From: UBA5272 sp964577625
GTDB taxonomy: Bacteria > Patescibacteriota > Minisyncoccia > Phycocordibacterales > UBA5272
DNA: 7,167 bases
Direction: 5' to 3'
Assembly: GCA_964577625.1 (NCBI GenBank)
Contig: CAZNZP010000029.1
Location: 1 to 7,167, forward strand
A program made the position numbers and the translations under genes. The notes under the pieces were generated by a model. That model ran no database searches. It was given only the letters and a program-made list of their open reading frames with translations, and was not told the DNA's origin. Positions 1-5,383 of the stretch are shown here, piece by piece. The stretch's first letter is position 1, and every line of letters starts with the position of its first letter.

Positions 1-1691
1 ACAAAAAAGAAAAGAAACAGTTGGACAATAAATATGGTATAGGTAGTGTAAAATTATTTGAAGATATTTATAAAGGATATAAGAGAATGGGTTTTGATTT
101 ATCAAAAATAAAACAAAATAAACTTAAAAATAATCTTAAAAATCTTGCCAAACTTTCTATTGATTTTAGGAAAAATATTGATGAATATCGCGATCACATT
201 TTGTGTAGTGAGGAGGAGATAAAAGGTCTTCCAGAAAATTTTGTGAGTACTTTGGAGAAAGTGGGTGGTAAATACAAAATTACTCTAGACTATCCAAATT
301 TTGGTCCTTATATGCAATATGCAGATAGTCGAGAAAAAAGAAAAGAGCTTACAGATAAAAATTATCAAAAAGGCGGGGAGAAAAATATAAAAATTTTAAG
401 TAAAATCATAAAATTCCGAGATGAGAATGCAAAAATACTTGGTTATAAAAATCATGTAGATTTCAAGACTGAAAACAGAATGGCTAAATCTGAGAAAAAT
501 GTCAGAGATTTTTCGGATTCTCTTATCAAAAAATTAAAACCAAAAAGTGATAAAGAAATAATAGAGTTGAATAATTTTGCCAAGAAAAATCTTCCACTTT
601 ATAAAAACCTTAAAAAGATAGAATATTTTGATGTTTCTTATGTTGCTAATAAAATGAAAGATAAAAAATATAGCTATGACAGTGCAAAATTAAAAGAGTA
701 TTTTGAGCTAGAACGTGTACTTAAAATCACTTTTCAAATCTTTGGTGAATTGTTTGGTTTTGCAGTTAAAGAAGTTTTAGAAAAAGAAAAAAGAAATATT
801 TTAGTAGATAAAGAAGTTAGAATTTATGAATTTAAAGATTTAAAAACCAAAAAATTAATTTCATATTTAATTCTGGATCTTTTTCCGAGAGAAGGAAAAT
901 ACGGACATGCTTGTTCTTCAGAATTTATAACCGGAAAAGAAGATAAACAGGATAGAGTTATACCAGTTAATGAGCTTATTTGTAATTTTACTAGACCCAC
1001 TAAAAATCTTCCTTCACTTTTATCTTTGGGTGAAGTTGAAACTTTATTTCATGAGTTAGGGCACGCTTTTCACTTTATGTTTACAAAATGTGTACATAGT
1101 TCACAGGCCGGATATAGTGTGGTTTGGGATTTTGTGGAAACACCAAGTCAACTATTAGAAAATTTTCTTTTTGAGGAAAATAATTTAAAAAAATTAGCCA
1201 TTCATTATAAAACCAAAAAACCTTTAGATAAAAATATTATTGAAAAAATTAAAGAAAGTAGAAATTTTTTAAATAGTGGAAATTATCTCGCTCAGTTTAT
1301 AATGGTACTTCTAGATCTTGATTTGCATTCAAATAAAGTAAAGCCAGAAAACTCTGCGAAATATTTTAATGAATTAAAGAAAAAATATTTAAAAGATGAA
1401 CTTCCGAAAGACGCTATCTTTCCAGCCAGATTTGGACATTTGATGAATTATGACGCAGGATACTATTCATATATGTGGGCACTGGTGTATGCTGATGATT
1501 TTTATAGAGAATTTGCTAAAGTATCCGCCTCCGCCCCAGCTTCGGCGCGACAAAGAAAAATGAGAGAGATAGGCGAGAGATATAGAAAAGAGATTTTAGA
1601 GGTGGGTGGTAGTAGAGAAGAAATAGAATCTGTCAAAAAATTTCTCAAAAGGAACCCTAATAACAAAGCTTTTTTAGAAAAAATAAAATAA
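1..1691 (+). CDS. M3-family zinc oligopeptidase (thimet/Dcp-like), 5' partial
   Basis: Predicted cytoplasmic metallopeptidase that would cleave short peptides. The reading frame is open from the left edge (first full codon at position 3). The TTG at 21 has no clear ribosome site. The visible 556 residues, counted from that TTG, begin around residue 120 of typical thimet/Dcp proteins, so the N-terminus lies outside the window. Seen in sequence: the helical region with RMAKSEKNVRDF; DLFPREGKYGHA (286-297); the zinc motif HELGH (344-348) with catalytic E345; the third zinc ligand E373 in DFVETPSQ, 29 residues after H344 as in the family; and the substrate-binding H473/Tyr cluster in FGHLMNYDAGYYSYMW (471-486). 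All catalytic residues are present. Oddities: the loop after H473 lacks the Gly-Gly of animal thimet peptidases, and residues 502-510 (SASAPASAR) are encoded by an unusually GC-rich block. Fold and family are secure; the peptide substrates are unknown. Confidence 0.93.
   Translation, partial: KKEKKQLDNKYGIGSVKLFEDIYKGYKRMGFDLSKIKQNKLKNNLKNLAKLSIDFRKNIDEYRDHILCSEEEIKGLPENFVSTLEKVGGKYKITLDYPNFGPYMQYADSREKRKELTDKNYQKGGEKNIKILSKIIKFRDENAKILGYKNHVDFKTENRMAKSEKNVRDFSDSLIKKLKPKSDKEIIELNNFAKKNLPLYKNLKKIEYFDVSYVANKMKDKKYSYDSAKLKEYFELERVLKITFQIFGELFGFAVKEVLEKEKRNILVDKEVRIYEFKDLKTKKLISYLILDLFPREGKYGHACSSEFITGKEDKQDRVIPVNELICNFTRPTKNLPSLLSLGEVETLFHELGHAFHFMFTKCVHSSQAGYSVVWDFVETPSQLLENFLFEENNLKKLAIHYKTKKPLDKNIIEKIKESRNFLNSGNYLAQFIMVLLDLDLHSNKVKPENSAKYFNELKKKYLKDELPKDAIFPARFGHLMNYDAGYYSYMWALVYADDFYREFAKVSASAPASARQRKMREIGERYRKEILEVGGSREEIESVKKFLKRNPNNKAFLEKIK
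1524..1550 (+). other. GC-rich 27-nt in-frame segment within the M3 peptidase gene
   Basis: Twenty-one of these 27 bases are G or C, in a gene that is otherwise mostly A/T. The segment begins with two copies of TCCGCC and contains a short inverted pair, CGCC (1532-1535) and GGCG (1544-1547). It is exactly nine codons and encodes SASAPASAR. Leaving it out joins AKV to QRKMREIG, which restores the spacing I recall between the ADDFYREF helix and the ERYRKEIL helix in related peptidases. I infer an insertion; no target-site duplication is obvious. Local repeat slippage or a divergent linker would be alternatives. Confidence 0.5.
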
Positions 1692-1696
1692 AACAC

Positions 1697-1726
1697 TTTA
1701 CATACATCCTTGTTTTGTGATATCAT
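1697..1726 (+). promoter_or_regulatory. Predicted sigma-70-type promoter of typA
   Basis: A -35 box TTTACA (1697-1702) lies 18 bp before a -10 box TATCAT (1721-1726). TG at 1718-1719 makes it an extended -10 (TGaTATCAT). Transcription would start near 1733, giving a leader of about 47 nt before the ATG at 1780. It lies in the first clear gap after the peptidase stop codon. Called from consensus only. Confidence 0.55.
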
Positions 1727-1742
1727 TTTAGTCTAATAAAAA

Positions 1743-1763
1743 AAGCTAGGCAGCTTATTTTTT
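1743..1763 (+). terminator. Hairpin plus T-tract between the M3 gene and typA (terminator or leader attenuator)
   Basis: AAGCT (1743-1747) pairs with AGCTT (1752-1756) across the loop AGGC, followed by A and six T (1758-1763). Upstream A residues can pair with the T-tract and lengthen the stem. It is the only terminator-like structure after the peptidase stop at 1691, so it may end that transcript. However, it lies downstream of the predicted typA promoter, so typA transcripts would cross it. The stem is short, so strength is uncertain. Confidence 0.45.
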
Positions 1764-1779
1764 GTGTCTAAACAATTTT

Positions 1780-3603
1780 ATGAATCAAGAATATAAAGAA
1801 ATCAGAAATATTGCCATCATCGCTCATGTGGATCACGGTAAAACCACTTTGACTGACGCACTTATGAAAGAATGTGGTGTTTTGGAAGAGGGTTTTTCAA
1901 TGGACGCAAATGATCTTGAAAAAGAGAGGGGTATTACTATTTATGCCAAAAATACTTCTGTAATCTATAAAGACACAAAAATAAATATTCTTGATACTCC
2001 TGGGCACGCAGATTTTGGAAGTGAAGTAGAACGTGTGCTTCGCTCTATTGATTCAGTTTTGCTTTTGGTAGACGCGCAAGAAGGTCCTATGCCTCAGACT
2101 AGATTTGTACTCAAAAAATCTTTAGAGCTAGGACTAAAACCAATTGTGGTAATAAATAAAATTGATAAACCAGCTAGTGATGTCAAAAGGGTACACGATG
2201 AAGTCTTTGAACTATTTTTAGAGCTTGGAGCAGATGAAGAACAATTAGACTTTACTACTGTATACGCTATTGGTCGTGAAGGAGTAGCGATGAAAAATTT
2301 GAATGACGAGAAGAAAAATCTTGAGCCACTACTTGATACCATTTTAGAAAAAGTACCAAAAGCTTCCGGCGATATAAATAATAGTTTTGTGGCTCAAGTA
2401 TTTAATCTGGCTTATGATAATTTTCTTGGAAGAATGGCAGTGGCGCGTGTTTATGATGGGGTGGCTAAGGTGGGTGAAAGTATTTTTGTGAAGGATCCTA
2501 TCACTCACAATGTGAACTCTGGAAAAATTACCAAAATTTTTACTTTTTATGGAGTAAAGAAAATTGAGTCAGAATTTGCTAAAGCTGGAGATATTGTCAT
2601 GATTGCTGGATTTCCAACGATTTTTATCGGAGAAACTTTTTTAAAAGATAGTATTGGAGAGGGTAAGCCAGCTATTCATATTGATGAACCGACTATCTCT
2701 CTAGACTTTTTAGTGAATGATTCTCCTTTTGCTGGTAGAGAAGGAAAATATGTGACCGGAAGACAAATTCGTGATCGGCTTGAAAAAGAGCTAGAAGTAA
2801 ATGTGGGTCTAAAAGTTGATTTTGATACAGATAAATATTTGGTTTATGGAAGAGGGGAAATGCATATTGCAGTTTTACTTGAAAATATGAGAAGGGAAGG
2901 GTATGAATTACAAGTCTCTCAACCAAAAGTTATTTTTCATGAAATAAAAAATGAAGCTGGAGAAGTGATTGGTAAAGAAGAACCTTTTGAGGAGGTCGTA
3001 GTAGATATACCAACAGAGTTTTCAGGAGTAGTCATGGAAAAACTTGGAAGAAGAAAAGGTGTGGTGACAGATATGAGTGAGAGGACTGGAATCACTAGAA
3101 TTCGCGCTGAAGTTCCTACTAGAGGACTGCTTGGCTATAGAGGAGAATTTATTGTAGATACAAAAGGTTTAGGAATTTTATCTTCCAGGTTTATAAAATT
3201 TGGAGATTTTGTTGGTCCAATTCAAAGAAAACTTTTTGGTTCTATGACAAGTATGGAAAATGGTAAAGCTCTCGGATTTTCACTTTTCAATCTTCAAGAT
3301 AGAGGAACACTTTATATTGGTCCAGGAGTAGAAGTTTATGATGGTCAAGTGATTGGCAATACTAGTAAAGGTGAAGAAATGGTAGTGAATCCTACCAAAG
3401 GAAAACAGCTCACCAATATGCGAGCGAGTGGAAGTGATGATGCTATTACTCTTGTCCCAGCTTGGGAGCTTAGTATTGAAAGAGGTCTTGAAATAATGAA
3501 TGAAGATGAGTATTTAGAAATTACTCCAAAATCAGTAAGACTTCGTAAACAGATTTTAAATGAGGGAATGAGGGCTAAAGCTAATCGTAAAAAAGAAGAT
3601 TAA
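1780..3603 (+). CDS. typA: Ribosome-associated translational GTPase TypA/BipA
   Basis: GTPase of the elongation-factor family that binds the ribosome and supports 50S assembly and growth under cold or other stress. The ATG at 1780 gives 607 residues, the usual BipA length; an in-frame TTG at 1762 would only add a non-conserved MCLNNF. Seen motifs: G1 AHVDHGKTT (15-23), G2 RGITI (50-54, T53), G3 DTPGH (72-76, catalytic-type H76), G4 NKID (126-129). The G5 position reads YAIGREG (162-168) where BipA normally has YASALNG, so the usual Ser is missing. Domain II follows (about 205-290), then the EF-G-III-like domain (about 305-385, with GRGEMHIAVLLENMRREGYE), domain V (about 395-480), and the BipA-specific C-terminal domain with GLQ-type FNLQDRG, KGKQLTNMRASG and ITPKSVRLRK. 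No Shine-Dalgarno sequence precedes the start. The gene appears monocistronic, with a terminator at 3625-3655. Confidence 0.97.
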   Translation: MNQEYKEIRNIAIIAHVDHGKTTLTDALMKECGVLEEGFSMDANDLEKERGITIYAKNTSVIYKDTKINILDTPGHADFGSEVERVLRSIDSVLLLVDAQEGPMPQTRFVLKKSLELGLKPIVVINKIDKPASDVKRVHDEVFELFLELGADEEQLDFTTVYAIGREGVAMKNLNDEKKNLEPLLDTILEKVPKASGDINNSFVAQVFNLAYDNFLGRMAVARVYDGVAKVGESIFVKDPITHNVNSGKITKIFTFYGVKKIESEFAKAGDIVMIAGFPTIFIGETFLKDSIGEGKPAIHIDEPTISLDFLVNDSPFAGREGKYVTGRQIRDRLEKELEVNVGLKVDFDTDKYLVYGRGEMHIAVLLENMRREGYELQVSQPKVIFHEIKNEAGEVIGKEEPFEEVVVDIPTEFSGVVMEKLGRRKGVVTDMSERTGITRIRAEVPTRGLLGYRGEFIVDTKGLGILSSRFIKFGDFVGPIQRKLFGSMTSMENGKALGFSLFNLQDRGTLYIGPGVEVYDGQVIGNTSKGEEMVVNPTKGKQLTNMRASGSDDAITLVPAWELSIERGLEIMNEDEYLEITPKSVRLRKQILNEGMRAKANRKKED

Positions 3604-3624
3604 TTTTATAAGGTAAATTTTTCT

Positions 3625-3655
3625 AAAAATACTCTTACCAAATAAGAGTATTTTT
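3625..3655 (+). terminator. Intrinsic terminator after typA
   Basis: A perfect 13-bp inverted repeat, AAAAATACTCTTA (3625-3637) and TAAGAGTATTTTT (3643-3655), with a 5-nt loop CCAAA. The 3' arm ends in five T. It begins 22 nt after the typA stop codon. The symmetric A and T tracts would allow it to work in both directions, but no opposing gene is present. Confidence 0.9.
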
Positions 3656-3670
3656 GTTTCATAGCTTCTA

Positions 3671-3699
3671 TTGACATATTTATTTTTCTTTTGTATATT
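3671..3699 (+). promoter_or_regulatory. Promoter of the first small gene (cassette A)
   Basis: A perfect -35 TTGACA (3671-3676), a 17-bp spacer, and -10 TATATT (3694-3699). Predicted start near 3706, leader about 42 nt. It is the closest match to sigma-70 consensus in the window along with its twin at 4171, with which it shares an identical 13-mer TCTTTTGTATATT at the same place. Confidence 0.85.
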
Positions 3700-3706
3700 A
3701 TAGTTA

Positions 3707-3721
3707 GTTCAAGAAGTTAAA
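3707..3721 (+). promoter_or_regulatory. Direct repeat GTTCAA-N3-GTTAAA at the predicted start site, cassette A
   Basis: GTTCAA (3707-3712), GAA, then GTTAAA (3716-3721) give two hexamers with 9-bp spacing starting 36 bp after the first base of the -35 box. The second cassette has the same layout at the same distance (GTTTAA-AAA-GTTTAA). A regulator site or a conserved RNA leader element are both possible; this is inference from the matching positions alone. Confidence 0.35.
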
Positions 3722-3747
3722 TATTTAAAATAAAGATCTTTTAAAAA

Positions 3748-4146
3748 ATGGAGGAAATTAAAATTACTGAAAGACTTAAAAATGTTATCAAAAAACTATT
3801 TTCTGGATACTTGATATTTGAAGGATATAATTATATCAATGAGAAAGAACTCTATGTCCTCTTTTCTCCGGAAGGTTTGCGATCTTTTTTAGCCATCTTT
3901 AAAGAGAAAATTTCTGATAATCCTAAAATTGATTGGGTTAGAAAATTTCTTACTAAAGATAAGGAGGAAGGAAAAATCTCAGTATTAATTATCAGAAAAG
4001 ACTTTAGTCTTTCTGACCACTCTCAATATACTTTTTATATCGCTGAGTTATTCTTGAATAGAGCCAGAGATAAAAGAAGTTTTTCAAGAAAATTTTCCTT
4101 TGATGTTATTAAGTGGCAAGAATATTTTTATTTAACAAAAAAATAG
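3748..4146 (+). CDS. Small hypothetical protein, cassette A (132 aa), paralogue of the next gene
   Basis: I do not recognise this family. The protein is Lys- and aromatic-rich, has no cysteine, no signal peptide and no membrane segment, so it is probably cytoplasmic. The first ~25 residues look like an amphipathic helix ending in YLIFEG (21-26), followed by VLFSPEGLRSFLAIF, a KFL motif, a beta-like stretch ISVLII, and a C-terminal KWQEYFYLTKK. Its neighbour at 4241 shares the same order: IT..(7 residues)..F..YLI.EG, FS.E..R.F...F, KFL, SV, and D...W.E...F.L..K. ATG at 3748 is the only sensible start; no Shine-Dalgarno lies upstream, although GGAGG (3750-3754) overlaps the start codon. It has its own promoter and terminator, and its TAG stop sits inside the terminator stem. 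A tandem duplicate is certain in outline; a function is not visible. Confidence 0.85.
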   Translation: MEEIKITERLKNVIKKLFSGYLIFEGYNYINEKELYVLFSPEGLRSFLAIFKEKISDNPKIDWVRKFLTKDKEEGKISVLIIRKDFSLSDHSQYTFYIAELFLNRARDKRSFSRKFSFDVIKWQEYFYLTKK

Positions 4147-4169
4147 CCAAACTATGTGGCTATTTTTTT
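4137..4169 (+). terminator. Intrinsic terminator of cassette A, overlapping the stop codon
   Basis: A perfect 13-bp stem, AAAAAAATAGCCA (4137-4149) and TGGCTATTTTTTT (4157-4169), with a 7-nt loop AACTATG and seven terminal T. The 5' arm contains the last two Lys codons and the TAG stop (4144-4146) of the preceding gene. The next promoter begins only two bases later. Confidence 0.92.
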
Positions 4170-4170
4170 A

Positions 4171-4199
4171 TTGACAATTTTTAAAATCTTTTGTATATT
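4171..4199 (+). promoter_or_regulatory. Promoter of the second small gene (cassette B)
   Basis: TTGACA (4171-4176), a 17-bp spacer and TATATT (4194-4199). Comparing 4171-4221 with 3671-3721 without gaps gives 39 identical bases of 51, including both boxes. Predicted start near 4206 with a leader of about 35 nt. This shows the promoter was copied along with the gene or is under common constraint. Confidence 0.85.
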
Positions 4200-4206
4200 C
4201 TATTTA

Positions 4207-4221
4207 GTTTAAAAAGTTTAA
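4207..4221 (+). promoter_or_regulatory. Direct repeat GTTTAA-AAA-GTTTAA at the predicted start site, cassette B
   Basis: Two perfect GTTTAA hexamers (4207-4212 and 4216-4221) with 9-bp spacing, at the same offset from the -35 box as the degenerate pair in cassette A. A/T-rich sequence produces such repeats by chance, but the shared offset argues for constraint or recent common origin. Confidence 0.35.
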
Positions 4222-4240
4222 CACCTAAAACGTTTTGATA

Positions 4241-4606
4241 ATGAGAATTACGACAGAGATCAAGAAAAATTTAGTAGAGTCTTTTAGAAAGTATTTGATT
4301 TTAGAAGGTTTAAACCCTGAAACAATTTTTCTCTTCTTTTCTGAAGAATCATTCAGAAATTTCATTTCTAAATTTGAGCCGGATATAACAAACCATTCAT
4401 CTGTAGTAGATAAATGTAAATTTCTAAATGAAAACCAATATGGTTTATCTGTAATAGTGGTTTGGAATCCTGTAGGTCAAAAAATTGGGCAGGGTAGAAA
4501 TTTTGTTTTCTCCAAGTTTAAATTTGTTTGGGAAGAAGAAAAAGAAGGGACTCACGATTTCGTACACTGGGGAGAAGATCAAACATTTTTGTTAAAAGAA
4601 AAGTAA
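4241..4606 (+). CDS. Small hypothetical protein, cassette B (121 aa), paralogue of the preceding gene
   Basis: Unrecognised family, homologous to the protein at 3748. Over the first 23 alignable residues (ITTEIKKNLVESFRKYLILEG and two more) ten are identical to the neighbour, and the similarity continues through FFSEESFRNFISKF, KFL, LSVIVV and a C-terminal DFVHWGEDQTFLLKEK. The middle (about residues 75-100) has diverged most. One cysteine, no membrane segment, no signal peptide. ATG at 4241 is preferred over the in-frame TTG at 4235 because it aligns MRIT with the neighbour's EIKIT. No Shine-Dalgarno sequence. It has a dedicated promoter and a GC-containing terminator, so it should be expressed alone. 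The weaker conservation of the C-terminal half suggests functional divergence between the two copies; that is inference. Confidence 0.85.
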   Translation: MRITTEIKKNLVESFRKYLILEGLNPETIFLFFSEESFRNFISKFEPDITNHSSVVDKCKFLNENQYGLSVIVVWNPVGQKIGQGRNFVFSKFKFVWEEEKEGTHDFVHWGEDQTFLLKEK

Positions 4607-4614
4607 AAGAAAGT

Positions 4615-4643
4615 ATAACCGGAAGAGATTCCGGTTATTTTTT
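4615..4643 (+). terminator. Intrinsic terminator of cassette B
   Basis: A perfect 10-bp stem, ATAACCGGAA (4615-4624) and TTCCGGTTAT (4629-4638), closed by a GAGA loop of the GNRA type and followed by a T-tract to 4643. It starts 8 nt after the stop codon and isolates the small gene from the DUF192 gene. Confidence 0.93.
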
Positions 4644-4644
4644 A

Positions 4645-4653
4645 TGATAGAAT
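4645..4653 (+). promoter_or_regulatory. Extended -10 promoter of the DUF192 gene
   Basis: TGaTAGAAT: TG at 4645-4646 and TAGAAT at 4648-4653, directly after the preceding terminator. No -35 box is visible at the right distance, where the terminator stem lies, so the extended -10 would have to carry recognition. Predicted start near 4660, leader about 43 nt, very A/T-rich. Confidence 0.5.
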
Positions 4654-4702
4654 ATAGGTATAAAAATAATTCTAATATTAAAAATTTATTAAAAATAAAA
4701 TT

Positions 4703-5341
4703 ATGGCACATTTACGCACTAAAAGAAATTCAAAACAAAAAAATATCTCTGGATTAGTTTTTTCTGTGTTTCTAATTTTTGTAAGCATAGTTTTTTTAGT
4801 CAGTCTAAGTAGTTTTCTAAAAGAAAATTCTTCAGGAATAAATGTGTTTGCTAAAAACGATTTAAAAGAATTTTTAAAAGGTGAAAAGAATACTGAAATT
4901 CCTACAGCTCACGCTTCTTCTGATGAAGGTGGAGCTTTGATTACTAAAAATGGAGATAAGATTTTTGTGCAGGTCGCAGATACTCCAGAATCAAGAACTC
5001 GAGGATTATCTGGACAAAGTCCATTTAAAATTTATAAAGAGAATAGTCAAAATATTACAGAGGGAATGTTGTTTGTTTTTGATAAACCAGAAACAAGTAG
5101 TTTTTGGATGAAGGACATGAATTTTGATTTAGATATTATTTGGTTAGACGAATATTTTAACATAGTCCATATTGAAAATGCTTTAGTTAGCTCTTATAAT
5201 TCTCGCGACCCAAATTCTTCACAAACTTTTACTAATGGAGATTATTTAGCTAAATATGTATTAGAAGTGAAAATGGGTGTTGCAGAAAAGTTTGATTTAC
5301 AAGTTGGAGATTATTTTGAAGTTGATAGAGTCCAATTATAA
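4703..5341 (+). CDS. Membrane-anchored DUF192 domain protein
   Basis: A 212-residue protein with a basic N-terminus (LRTKRNSKQK), one hydrophobic helix (about 15-39) and a linker to about residue 75, then a complete DUF192 domain. By the positive-inside rule the domain faces outside. DUF192 hallmarks seen: VADTPESRTRGLSGQ (91-105), GMLFVF (121-126), FWMKDMNFDLDIIWLD (134-149) and the C-terminal YVLEV (185-189) with GVAEKFDLQVGD. The family is widespread in bacteria and archaea, often extracytoplasmic, and its biochemical role is unknown to me. ATG at 4703 is the natural start, keeping the positive N-terminal patch; no Shine-Dalgarno sequence. The gene precedes lepA by 42 nt with no convincing terminator between, so read-through into lepA is likely. 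No Cys-type lipobox is visible, so the helix probably stays as an anchor. Confidence 0.93.
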   Translation: MAHLRTKRNSKQKNISGLVFSVFLIFVSIVFLVSLSSFLKENSSGINVFAKNDLKEFLKGEKNTEIPTAHASSDEGGALITKNGDKIFVQVADTPESRTRGLSGQSPFKIYKENSQNITEGMLFVFDKPETSSFWMKDMNFDLDIIWLDEYFNIVHIENALVSSYNSRDPNSSQTFTNGDYLAKYVLEVKMGVAEKFDLQVGDYFEVDRVQL

Positions 5342-5366
5342 AATCCTTTTAGTAGAAGGTTAAATG

Positions 5367-5375
5367 TGTTATATT
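5367..5375 (+). promoter_or_regulatory. Extended -10 promoter directly upstream of lepA
   Basis: TGtTATATT (TG at 5367-5368, TATATT at 5370-5375). The best -35 candidate at 17-bp spacing (TTTTAG, 5347-5352) is poor. With normal spacing, transcription would begin around 5381-5384, on or just before the lepA start codon, which predicts a leaderless or nearly leaderless mRNA. Confidence 0.45.
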
Positions 5376-5383
5376 CATAAGAA

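Larger units (their letters stand above)
3671..4643 (+). repeat. Tandem duplicated cassette: promoter, leader, small gene, terminator (two units)
   Basis: Unit A (3671-4169) and unit B (4171-4643) have the same order of parts: TTGACA-17-TATATT promoter, a GTT-AA repeat at the predicted start, a leader without ribosome site, a gene of 120-130 codons, and a strong hairpin terminator. The first 51 nt are 39/51 identical. The proteins are homologous but diverged, and the terminators are unrelated in sequence, so the duplication is old or the terminators were replaced. Confidence 0.8.

Noticed and set aside
1502..1726. A 74-codon open frame on the - strand over the 3' end of the peptidase gene and the typA promoter
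   Set aside because: It overlaps a conserved coding region, has low-complexity Ser/Leu-rich content with no family resemblance, and no promoter on that strand. The other minus-strand frames (2094-2342, 2693-2926, 5626-5814, 6416-6664) lie inside typA and lepA and are shadows for the same reason.
1762..1779. TTG start extending TypA by six residues
   Set aside because: The extra MCLNNF is not part of the family, overlaps the T-tract, and the ATG at 1780 gives the usual length.
4235..4240. TTG start extending the second small protein by two residues
   Set aside because: The ATG at 4241 aligns better with the neighbouring paralogue and is a stronger start codon.
3748..4606. Toxin-antitoxin pair
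   Set aside because: The two small proteins are homologous to each other, do not overlap, and each has its own promoter and terminator, unlike a coupled toxin-antitoxin operon.
5345..5359. Hairpin CCTTT-TAGTA-GAAGG as a terminator between the DUF192 gene and lepA
   Set aside because: Only five pairs including a wobble, and no T-tract follows.
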